This document shows, one piece after another, positions 21,487 to 31,624 of a stretch of 64,000 bases of DNA. The stretch is from NCBI GenBank assembly GCA_029891385.1, contig CM057224.1, positions 33,175,005 through 33,239,004 of the forward strand. The letters are read 5' to 3'. How positions within the stretch are numbered: position 1 is the stretch's first letter; every line of letters begins with the position of its first letter. A program made the translations under genes and the position numbers. This DNA is from Erythroxylum novogranatense. Taxonomy: Eukaryota; Streptophyta; Magnoliopsida; Malpighiales; Erythroxylaceae. A model generated the notes under the pieces. It was not told the DNA's origin. It ran no database searches and was given only the letters and a program-made list of their open reading frames with translations.

Positions 21487-22597
21487 GTCTGGTGTCCCGT
21501 ATGAAGCTAAAACCTAAGCGAGATCAGAAACCCTAATGGAATTTTCTGTTGATGCATGCTTGCTGTCCAATTTTCGAATTTATATTGTGATATGTTTTTT
21601 GAAATTTTTATGCCCAGGATTGTTCATAACATGTTAGAGAATATGTCTATGAAATTTGAGAATTTATCGATTTGATTTGATATAGTTTTGCTAATTTAAT
21701 TCCCTAAGTTTCGGATGCTGTTTTGTGAAACGATTCTGGAACAGGCAGTAGTATAAATTCGATAATAAATTCTAGGAAAATGGTTTTTCGGATTTTCCTT
21801 CACCTACATGTCTCTAAGATGTTGGTGAATGTCTATGAGCATGGAAATAGGATTTCAAGGTGATTGGATATTTATTTTCGATTTTATTCTATGCTGTTGG
21901 GAATTGCTGTGCTGATGAACACAGATTTTGAATCGGTTTTGTTATTTAGGTTGACTGAGTTTTTGATGGCCTAAAATCCTGAAAAAAATCATGTAGCATT
22001 TTCTGAACATTTAGTAACCTATATAATGTTCTCAGAATTTATTGAAATTGTTTCATTGATCATTTCGAGCAATGTACAGAACTGGACAGTTTTGTGAAAA
22101 ATTGTTGGGACTGTTTTGCTTGGCTTGATTGAGTGTGCTTTTTCAGTTCCAATGCCTTGCACCATTTTTAATGTGATTAAAAATGTGTTATCTTAATGTA
22201 GTATGATTTCCAAACTGAATTGCTTGAAGTTTCCTTTCCAAGAATTTTTGAATGCCGAATTGGTCACATTTGTGTCTCGTTAGTATATTGCATTATCTTG
22301 TTTGTTTTGACCGTCATATTTTTTGTGACAAGTGCCGAAGTAAATTTGATAATGTATGTGTTAGCTAGAGATGCTTAGGATGATAATTAGGGTGTTCCTA
22401 AATTATTTGGAAATTAATGAGTTTTGACTCATTTCAAGCTTTTCATATGGTTTGACCATATAAGGCTTTCATGGTTCAATGAATTGTTCATTGATACATC
22501 AACTTACAGATATTACCCTAGGTATAATGGTATTGTGAATTGGAATTGCATGGATTGAGGAATTAGCCAATTAGATATAATAGCAATCTCCCTGGAT

Positions 22598-22859
22598 AAG
22601 TCGACTTATATGGGACATAAGTCGACTTGTTCGCTTAATAAGTCGACTTGTTTTCTGGATAAGTCGACTTGTTTTCTGGATAAGTCGACTTGTTTGAAGA
22701 ATAAGTCCACTTGTTCAAGATCTTCGTATAAGTCGACTTGTAGTACCTTGTAAGTCCACTTGTTCATGGGCAGATGACATAAGTCCACTTGTGTCATACA
22801 AGTCGACTTCATGTGTGAAGCGAAGCATAAGTCCACTTGTATTTGATGAAAGTCGACTT
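22598..22859. repeat. Phased AAGTCGACTT palindrome array
   Basis: Perfect copies at 22598, 22619, 22640, 22661, 22682, 22730, 22800 and 22850. AAGTCCACTT variants are at 22703, 22752, 22781 and 22829. The first six sites are exactly 21 bp apart; later gaps are 19-29 bp. Most copies are flanked by T or AT on the left and G or AT on the right. It lies in the Copia-1 leader. Confidence 0.97.
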
Positions 22860-23059
22860 GTGGCATGCATAGGTGGGATGATGGATGATTTTAGGTATAG
22901 ACTCAATGTGATTGATGAAATGCCCTAAATCATATCATATAGTCATGGTGACTATAATCCTACGGCTTGGAGAAGAAGTAGATGAGACCCGAAATCCCTC
23001 CTCGGAATATGAAAACTAACGCCTTCCATTAATATGGTAAGAACCAGAGTTCTTATAGA

Positions 23060-23465
23060 GTTGGGTTGTTGAGCTAACCTCAAGCTCGCTCTATACGAAT
23101 ATGTTCGAACCATGAAAATGAGATTTTTGGATTAATGGGTCGATTTTCCTAGAAGCGTTGATTTGTTGAGCTAACCTCAAGGTCAACGTGGACAGAGGCG
23201 AAATTGGGTAGCATACATCAGATGTATGCGTATCAAAGAGTTGATACCCAATGTGAGTGCATACATCAACAAGTTGATAGCACTGATCGATAGTTGTATC
23301 TTAGATGTAATTGGTATATCTGATACCTCCCGAGACATAAGGTGGCTTGTTGAGCTAACCTCAAGGTCATTCTTAATGTCAGTTATCGATGATACAATTG
23401 GTATGACCGATACCTACCGATTGACCTAAGTTGTGGCTTGTTGGGTAAACCCAAGGTCACTCTTA
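23060..23465 (+). repeat. Dispersed TTGTTGAGCTAACC repeats in leader
   Basis: The phrase GTTGAGCTAACCTCAAG recurs near 23065, 23168 and 23350, and in diverged form (GTTGGGTAAACCCAAGG) near 23437. The TTG..CAA ends can pair. The repeats are about 90-180 bp apart. Confidence 0.7.
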
Positions 23466-23744
23466 GCAATGTCGGATATCGACCCACTAGGACATTATGT
23501 CATATTGTTTCTCTGGATTCGTAAAGAGGGTTATGGATTCTAGGAAACTAGTGGGAGCCATATGCATATCATGCAAGTCCTTATGATCATGCAGGCATAT
23601 CTATTCTATCATTCCTTCTCTCTATCGCGCTAGGTTGATTGAAGAAGTCTTTCAGTGTGAATTTTCGCTCTCTATTCTGGACCGAATTTTCTTGATTGGC
23701 TGAGGAATCTGAGAATTGTTCTCAGATCTGAGGAACTGTGATAC

Positions 23745-24372
23745 GTCCTAAATGTTCCACTTCCAGTTGCACCTGCTATCGATGCTTCTGATAAGGATCA
23801 GAAAGCATATTGTAAGCATCTAAAGGACGGGGACATGGCTACTTGCCTCGATGTCACCAGAGCTGCAGCAGCAGCACGAGTCCATGGATGCTCACTCTAT
23901 AGTATTTCATCTTAGGGAGCTGTTTGATGAGTAAGCTCGGTCTGAAAGGTTCGAGACCTCAAGGCTTCTCTTCACCATTAAAGATGGCTCGAGGATATCT
24001 GGCATGCAAGATGCCCTGAAGATGAATGGCTATATTGAGAGATTGGCCGTCTTAGGATTTGTAATGGATTATGAGTTAAGTAGAGACTTAATTCTAGTTG
24101 GATTGTCTGATGGTTATTCACAGTTTGTGATAAACTATCGGATAAACCAAATATCCACAACAATTCCTGAGCTGATCAATCTGCTCAAGACAGCTGAGCA
24201 GGCTATCAAGAGAGATAGCAAGTGCTAATGGTGGATGCTTCTTCTTCTAGTTCAAAGAAGAAAAAGGCCAAGAAACCAAAGGAAGTGCCATCAAGGAAAA
24301 ACCAAAGATTCTGCCCCAAAAGGATTTTGCTTTCATTGTGGCAAGTCTAGCCACTAGAGGCGAAACTGTAAA
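23745..24372 (+). pseudogene. Copia-1 gag with zinc knuckle
   Basis: Frames read YVLNVPLPVAPAIDASDKDQ (23745), then LRELFDE, ARSERFETSRLLFTIKDGSR and NGYIERLAVLGFVMDYELS, followed by IPELINLLKTAEQAIKR (to 24225). This is the Retrotran_gag_2/UBN2 family. A CCHC knuckle follows near 24328 (CFHCGKSSH, a TAG stop at 24355-24357, then RRNCK). Two frameshifts and several stops are present. Compared with the gag-only Copia gag it belongs to a different Copia branch. Confidence 0.8.
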
Positions 24373-25513
24373 ATCCATCTGGAGTTCCTGAAGCAGAAGA
24401 AGGCATCAGATGCCTCTACTTCTTCAAATATGTTTGTCATTGAGGTTAATACTATTCCTGATCCAAACATATCGGTATTTGATACCGGATGTGGCTCATA
24501 CATATGAAATGATATGCAGGGCCTCGTGGACGATGAAAGCTCATTCAAGGAGAACTAGACCTTCGTGTAGGTAATGCAAAGAAGAGTTGCTACATTAGCC
24601 GTGAGACACTTATGTCTTGTTCCTCCCTAGTGGGCTTATATTCAAATTGGATGATTGACATTTTGTACTGTTTTAAACAAAGAACATATTGTATGTTTTA
24701 TGTTTAAATAGAGCTGATTTCCATTGGACTTTTAGTAGCAATGGTTGTTCTATTAGTTCAATGGAAGGCTCTATGCTCTTTGGTACATTATGCAATTGAA
24801 TTGACATATTAGATATGTCATATCCAGCCTGAATGTCAATGACGCTAAAAGACATAATCGAGATAATTTAAAATCAACTTACTTATGGCATTGTCGACGG
24901 CCATATAAATGAGACACGATCGCTAAGTCGCATAAGAGTGGATGTTTAGGGTCATTTGATTATGAATCATATGACACATGCGAATCTTGTTTATTAGGCA
25001 AGATGACTAAGTAATCCTTTAAGGAAAGGGTAAACGAATGAATGGAATATTAGACCTAATACATTCGGATGTATGTGGTCCGATGTCCATCCATGCTAGA
25101 AGTGGTTGTCTTTACTTCATTACTTTTATCGGTGATTATTCACGATATGGGTACCTGTATCTGATGAGATACAAATCTGAAGCATTTGAATAGTTCAAAT
25201 AATTCAGAAATGAAGTAGAAAACTAACTTGGTAAAAGTATGAATACATTACGATCTGATCGTGGTGAAAAATGCTAACACCAACAGTTTTGGATTATCTC
25301 AAAGATAATGGGATTTTATCTCAGTATACTCCACCTTACACGCCGCAGCACAATGGTGTGGCTGAAAGGAGAAATCGAACCTTGTTAGACATGGTGCGAT
25401 TGATGATAGGTTTTACTGCACGCTGGGAATATGCGCCGAGACAAATTGCTTACTTGCTAAACAGAGTTCCATTAAAAGCGCTTGTGGTTACTCCATATGG
25501 AGATATGGACTAA
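24373..25513 (+). pseudogene. Copia-1 protease and integrase
   Basis: The protease is marked by ISVFDTGCGSYI near 24475 (catalytic DTG). A decayed pre-integrase region follows. The integrase core begins at about 25040 with LDLIHSDVCGPMSIHARSG, which carries the first Asp. It then reads YFITFIGDYSRYGYLYLMRY, LRSDRGE near 25252 (second Asp) and TPQHNGVAERRNRT near 25345 (catalytic Glu). The terminal block ends LLNRVPLKALVVTPYG. Stop codons and at least one frameshift near 25270 break it. In intact elements it inserts the cDNA into host DNA. Confidence 0.8.
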
Positions 25514-26640
25514 CCGAAAGCCCTATCTTCTCACCGAAAGTTTGGGGTTGTCCGCTTATGTGAAGCGGACACAGTCAGATTAGCTTGATGCAAAATCTGA
25601 TAAGTGTTTGTTCGTAGGATATCGTGGGATATCAATTCTACCTTGCTGAGGAACAAAAGTTGTTTGTTTCCAAGCATGCTGTTTTCTTAAAGAAAGAGTT
25701 TCTTTTACAAGAGGACAGTGGGAGCAAAGTTGAACTTGGAGAAGTTCAAGATGCTCGAACAAACATAGATCAATCGCTCAATCAAACTGCCACTTATATA
25801 GATGAGGTAACAGTTCAACCTTCTATTACACAAGAATTTCGTAGGTTAAGTAGGATACGCACTGTTCCCGAGAGATATGAATTTCTCGTAAGTGAACAGA
25901 ATGACGTATTTCTCATATGAGATGATGCGCCTACTACCTATGAACAGGTTCTGAAAGGTTCAGAGTCTGGAACATGGCTTTATGCCATGAAACCTGAAAT
26001 GGATTCCATGTATGAAAACCAAGTATTGACTTTGGTTGTTACACCTGAAGGGATAAAACCCACAGGACGCAAAGGAGTTTTCAGAAGAAAACCGACATGG
26101 ATGGTAATGTGATTACTTATAAAGCAATGCTTCTGGTTAAAGGATTTCGTCACAGACAAAGAGTTGACTATGACGAAACCTTCAGCCCCGTAACAATGCT
26201 TAAATCCATTAGGATACTCCTAGCCATTGCCACTCATTATGATTATGAGATATGGCAAATGGATGTGAAGATAACTTTCCTTAACGGAAATCTACACGAG
26301 GATGTGTATGACACAACCTGAGGGCTTCACTTCCATCGATGGCGAAAAGGTATGCAAGCTTCAGAAATCCATGTTTGGATTGAAGCAAGCATCCAGGAGT
26401 TGGATTATTCGTTTTGATGAGGTAATCAAAGAGTTTGATTTCTCACAAAATCCGGATGATCATTGTGTGTATAAGAAGGTTAATGGGACTGCAATCGAAT
26501 TCCTTGTGTTGTATGTAGATGACATACTGTTACTGGGAAACGATGTCTCTATGCTGCAAACAGTTAAAATTTGGTTGTCCAATTAATTTGCGATGAAAGA
26601 CCTTGGTGAAGCAACTTATATCCTTGGGATATAGATTTAT
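25514..26640 (+). pseudogene. Copia-1 reverse transcriptase
   Basis: The integrase C-terminal and linker part (25560-25917) is followed by the RT (RVT_2). Readable blocks are WLYAMKPEMDSMYENQV, DYDETFSPVTMLKSIRILLA and IWQMDVKITFLNG (Asp of motif A). Further on are FGLKQASRSW, then VLYVDDILLLG with the catalytic YVDD at 26512-26523, and LGEATYILGI. The frames break near 25918, 26090 and 26300 and after 26586. The catalytic residues are still present. Confidence 0.85.
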
Positions 26641-27340
26641 AGAGATAAATCAAAAGGTTGCTTGGTCTTTCACAATCATCGTACATAGATGAGATGCTTA
26701 AGAGGTTTAGCATGGAACAATGTTATGTACGAGGCCCGATGTATCGTATGCTCTAAGTGTTACGAAAGCGATACCAATCGGATCCTCGGTGAGGGTCATC
26801 GAGTGGTCATCAAGAATATCCTCAAGTACTTGCAAGCACTAAGGATGTTTTCTTGAACTATGGAGATGGAAATCTCCAAGTGAGCGGCATTCAGATGCTA
26901 GTATTTAATCGATAAGGATGATTCGAATCACAATCAAGTTATATACATTCACACCGAATAGCGTGGCGGTCGGTTTGAAAGGTTCCAAACAAGAGAGGAT
27001 CTGATTCATCAACCGAGGCAGAGTACATTGCCGCACGAGATGCGCAAAGAAGCGGTTTGGATCAAGAAGTTCATTATCGAACATGATCCGTCCCTAATGT
27101 GATGGGCCCATAGGATTGTATTGTGATACAATGGGGTTAGTGCGAGCAAAGGAACCAAGGTCTTATCGACGATCCGAACTCGTGATTACCGATTCGGGAG
27201 ATCATTAGTCGAGATGATATCCCGATAGAGAGAATTCCACGAGCAAAGTGTTGTTGTTCCGCTGACAAAGCCATTGTCACAGGAGAATTGTGATTCTCAT
27301 GGACTCGCTTATGGTATTAGATACTAAGGCGATTGACTTT
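26641..27340 (+). pseudogene. Copia-1 RNase H remnant
   Basis: Strongly decayed, with several small deletions. Recognisable blocks are STEAEYIAARDAQ near 27010 (catalytic Glu), LYCDTMGLVRAKEPRS near 27120 (Asp) and ADKAI-like terminal sequence before the PPT. It normally degrades the RNA strand during cDNA synthesis. Confidence 0.65.
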
Positions 27341-27345
27341 AGGTC

Positions 27346-27356
27346 AGTGGGAGATT
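27346..27356 (+). promoter_or_regulatory. Copia-1 polypurine tract
   Basis: AGTGGGAGATT directly before the 3' LTR start TGTAAGTG. Confidence 0.75.
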
Positions 27357-27688
27357 TGTAAGTGATAAGTCGATTGTACCACGTGTAAGTCGACTTACAC
27401 ATGTTCGATACCGATAAGTCGACTTGTTCATTGGATAAGTCGACTTGTTCAAGGCTCGATCGTTTATTTGTGCCCTAAAGGCAATCCCTTTAGCGCTTTT
27501 ATTCAAAGTCGTGTGTAGACTTTATGAATAAATAAAGAAAAGGCATTATTCATTAATTTGATATTCATAAACATTTTTATGAATTGATTTGATCTTTAAT
27601 CGAATTAATGAAGTCCATGATATATGACATAGCATGAAGGAAATTATGATGTGATCATACTACTTGAGGTTCCTATCATGTGCAATTA
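27357..27688 (+). repeat. Copia-1 3' LTR, left part
   Basis: Matches 19540-19872 of the 5' LTR. The first palindrome has lost two bases. Those at 27387, 27416 and 27437 are intact and keep the 29- and 21-bp spacing of the 5' LTR. It ends at GCAATTA where LARD-A begins. Confidence 0.9.
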
Positions 27689-30600
27689 TGTAACATCCCA
27701 CCCTCCTGTAAGGGTAAAATAGTAAAATTGGCATAGGATGAGACTAATAGGGATGTATGAGTAGTGTCCAGTATACTGGCACCGGTGCTCGATGAATTTG
27801 TGCACGCTGAATCGCTTGGTCATGCATTCATGACATTCCGAGAATTGGGCCTAACGGCATTTTATTGTGATTAACGTGGTTATGGGATTTGAAAAATTAT
27901 TCGAAAAGGTCATCGAGCGTTTTACATTTTTTGGGATTTATAGGAATTTTTCTGGAATTTTCAAGAAACTTTCCTGACCGCAAAATCACCGTAACGGCCT
28001 AAACATGTTTTGGGGTAGAAAAGGTGATTTTCGTGATTGAAAAATTATTTGGAGTACAACTGTTACATGTTTTATAATTTTAGGAAATTTCAATAATTCT
28101 CGAAAAAATAATTTGGGAAAATTCTAAATTTCCTGATCGGATAAATTGTCAATTAATTTAATCGATTAGATTTTCTAGTAAAAATCGCTACCCAATGGCA
28201 CCGTAATATTGAGTATATTATTTTGGGACTGAAAGTAGGGTCATTTGAATTAATTGGAGTAAAATTTTGATCTGAATTAATAAATTGATATTTTGACTTT
28301 TCTAAAAAGAAATTTACCAATGGTATGTTGCCATTTAAAAGCAACATTTAATGCTCTCTTATCTTTTGATTTCGGTGGTGTGCCTTTAAAAAGAATGGGA
28401 AAGAACTCCTTATGGCTTAAAACAACTTATCTCATCCGAAAACACTCCTCTCTCCCACCACCATCGATTTTTGCTTCCTTTTTTCTCATCTTCCTCCAAA
28501 TCTTACCAAGCCACTTCCTTTCCTTGATAAACCTACACATGTTTGGGGTTAGAAGTGAGTGGAGAAGTGGTTGTGGTAGGTAGCAAAGAAAGAATTGAAA
28601 GGAATTGAAGATTGGAAGCTTTATAGGAGGTAAGTGTTAATTGAAGGTTTTAAGCTTTAATTAAGTTGTACATGTTGGTTTAATGATGAATTGAATGCCA
28701 TGGTAGTTAGGAGTCATAAATGGAGCATTTATTATGCTTAGGGATGCATTAAATTGATGACTTATATGGATGGAATTAATGGGTATAAGGTTAGGTTGAA
28801 TTATGAATTGAAAATAGTGGTTAGAAGTGGTTATGGCTTGATTTTGAGTTGAGTATGGATGATTATTTGAGTATATGAATTGAGGAATTTAATGCTGCCA
28901 ATTTTTCAGTATTAGACCTAGTATATGTATGACTGTAGGAATATTTAATTTGTATTTATTTGGATGTTTAGTGATGTGAAAAAGGCATTGGAAATGTTAG
29001 AACTAAGATTAACCTTAAATCTGGAAAATTAGAGTTGAAATTGATGTTACTGTTTTAATCATAATTTATTGTGTAGAAATGAAAATGAGGTAAAGTTAGT
29101 GGCCACTGAAACTTTGGAATGTTGGCTTCAATTTAGTGTGAAATAGGTGTTGTTGAATTTCAATGATAGAAGGGTGAATTTTTGCATGGAAAGTTACTGT
29201 TCCATTGTCTGTAAACAGTAACCGAGACCACAACATATGAACTTTGCTGATTTTTATGAATTAATTGAGATGGAATTAGGAGAAATGGTCTTTATGGAAG
29301 TTGTAGCATATTGAATTATCTTTCCATTTCTACTGATATTGCTATTTTTAGAATTGTATATTGGGAGATATGAATTGATTACTAAGGACTGGTTTTGAGC
29401 ATTTTGGATGAAACCTAGCTTAAGTGTGATTTTGTGAGTTTACTGATTGGAGGCAATTTTAACATTTTATGTGAACTGAATTGGTGTGAGTGAACTTCTG
29501 AAAAGTTGTAGAGGAAGAGATTACCTTGAAAATGATATATGGTGTGTAATTTTTAGAAGTCAGAATTGGGAGTTATAATTTTGCAAAGATTGACCCTACA
29601 TTAGGTTATGAATGACTGATCATAACAGTATCTTCCATAACAGTTTTGAAATTGTTAGAGATCGAATTGGATGATGAGTGCTTCATGCAAATTGAAGTTT
29701 GAGATGTTATATTTACAGAGATATAAAGTTCTGATTTTACTGACTTGTGTACAGGGAGATATGCTTGTTGTAAGGTTACTGCCCAAATTGAAGGATTGCA
29801 GGGGCAGTAACATTAAATGAATTAATTGACTTGCTTAGAAATAGAATCTGATTTTGGATTGTTCATGAAAGTTGTTGAGGACAATGTGAACTTATTGACC
29901 ATATGTTTGTGGTAATTTATTATTGAAGAATCAGTGAGTTATGAAATTGTCAATGTGCTGCCCTGTGTTAATGGGAATTGTGTAGGCAGAAGGTTTGATG
30001 GGATATTTGACACCCTTAGGGTTGGAATTGATTTTTATGGTCTTCTTGAGAATTGTAGAGCTTTTCATAAGCTTTCCAACAAGGTATAGTTTGCATTTTT
30101 CAGAAAAGTGTAGGAAGAGTTATGGGTGTTGGAAATTTGGTTGGAAATCACAAAATAAAGGGGGAAATAAGGGTTATATATAAATATAAATTGTTGAGTT
30201 TTGGTTTCCTTCGTGAATAACTTTCCCGTCCGACGTCCGATTGACCTGGTTCTTGAGGCATCGGATTCGTTGAATGTTTAATTTCATTTTAAGAGAAAAT
30301 GGGAATTTTAGACGGAATTTGACGAGCCCCTATTGATGAAACATGTGAATCATTTGTTTTATTTAATCGGGGACCTATAGAGGTCCTAATTGCGCACCGT
30401 CAGCCAATGGATTTCTAATTTTTGATAGAATTTTTATAATGGAAAAAAAAGGATTAGGGCCAGGAAATTCATGAACATGCATATTTCATCTACATGAGCA
30501 CAAATTGCATATTTAGTGACTCGTACTTTTTCTGATTCATATAGAGGCCCAATTGGAGCGTCGATTGACCGACGTCACAAAGACTTCCCGGCATTAGCTC

Positions 30601-31624
30601 GGAAGTAATAGGTGAGTAACCTAGTTGGTTTCTCAAATTTCTGGTTGCTTATATGTTCTACGTGAATTACATGCAATGATGAACTGTATGATTTCTGGCA
30701 TGTATAAGAGTGGACTATTGTATGTTTACCGATTTTTCATCTTGAATGACACCGACATCGATACACCGGGCTTTATAGCCAAACACCAGATATTTATCGA
30801 ATATCGCATCGCATGCATAATTGCATGATCAGATAATGGACGTGCCCCAAGTTGCTATTTTTACTGAAAAGAGCTTCGAGCTCACATCAGATCGACCGCC
30901 TCGAGCCCGGGGGAGAAATCCTCGACGCGTCCCCATCGAACACCGACCGAGCACTTGGGCACAATCTTCAATAACCGGAAAGAGTCACATATGCATTGCA
31001 TTCGCACAAATGACCGCTCGTGTCCGCTCTCGTGATGGCATGAGTTATCGTGAATGGTTTATCACATCGACATTGTTATTGATCGCCATCGGTAATTGAT
31101 GATTATTGACTATCTTTACGCCATGTGCGTAATGCATGATTTGAGTGAACCATCGATGATGGTTTTCACCGAGTTCGCAAAACTCACCCAAAATTTGCAT
31201 CTATTTTTCAGGTCTGAAGAATACCCTACCGACACGGAGTATGTCTCTGTAGGCAAGTAAAGGATACAAGTCGGGATCGATTCGCGTCAGATTAGTGTCT
31301 TAGTAAATTGTGTTCCGCAATTACTGTATAACAAGGCTTTGTATTTTTACTGAGCCATTGTGGTTTTAATGTTTTACTACATTGACTGATTGTAAATTAT
31401 TACTTGGATGACCGTAATAATCAAATCGGTTTATATTGAACATGGGTTTTATTTACTTACTGTGTTTGCCGTGTTAACGTGGAATTAATGGCTCCAAAAA
31501 GAAGAAGAAAAAAAATGTATACTGAATTTTAAATCGACTGATGTAGTACGTCACTCTCGTGGGACACGGACTCGGATATCACCAACGATATCGGGTCCGG
31601 GTCTTACGGGAGTGGGGTGTTACA
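27689..31624 (+). repeat. LARD-A 5' LTR
   Basis: Begins TGTAACATCCCACC and ends GGGGTGTTACA. It is related over its length to the reversed solo LTR at 58137-61929; for example 29995-30183 is about 95 percent identical to the reverse complement of 59599-59787. A TATA-like TTATATATAAATATA lies at about 30174. Confidence 0.9.

Larger units (their letters stand above)
21487..23744 (+). other. Copia-1 leader, non-coding
   Basis: About 2.2 kb between PBS and gag with no convincing frame, which is unusually long for a Copia leader. It contains the palindrome array at 22598-22859. At 23060-23460 there are four loose repeats of a phrase like TTGTTGAGCTAACCTCAAGGTCA. Function unknown. Confidence 0.7.

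Noticed and set aside
21293..21517. Plus-strand frame repeated at 36521-36808
   Set aside because: The duplication is explained by the two Copia-1 LTRs; the frame runs across the LTR end and PBS in the first copy and has no known homology.
22598..22859. CRISPR-like look of regular repeats and unique spacers
   Set aside because: Repeats are only 10 bp and spacers about 11 bp, in a plant retrotransposon leader with no cas genes.
22606..22866. Minus-strand 86-codon frame with repeated QVDL
   Set aside because: It is the 21-bp palindrome array read as codons (21 is a multiple of 3), not a repeat protein.
29995..30183. 62-codon ORF conserved at 59599-59787 (minus) in another LTR of the family
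   Set aside because: The DNA is about 95 percent identical as expected for related LTRs, and most of the few differences change amino acids, so there is no sign of protein-level selection.
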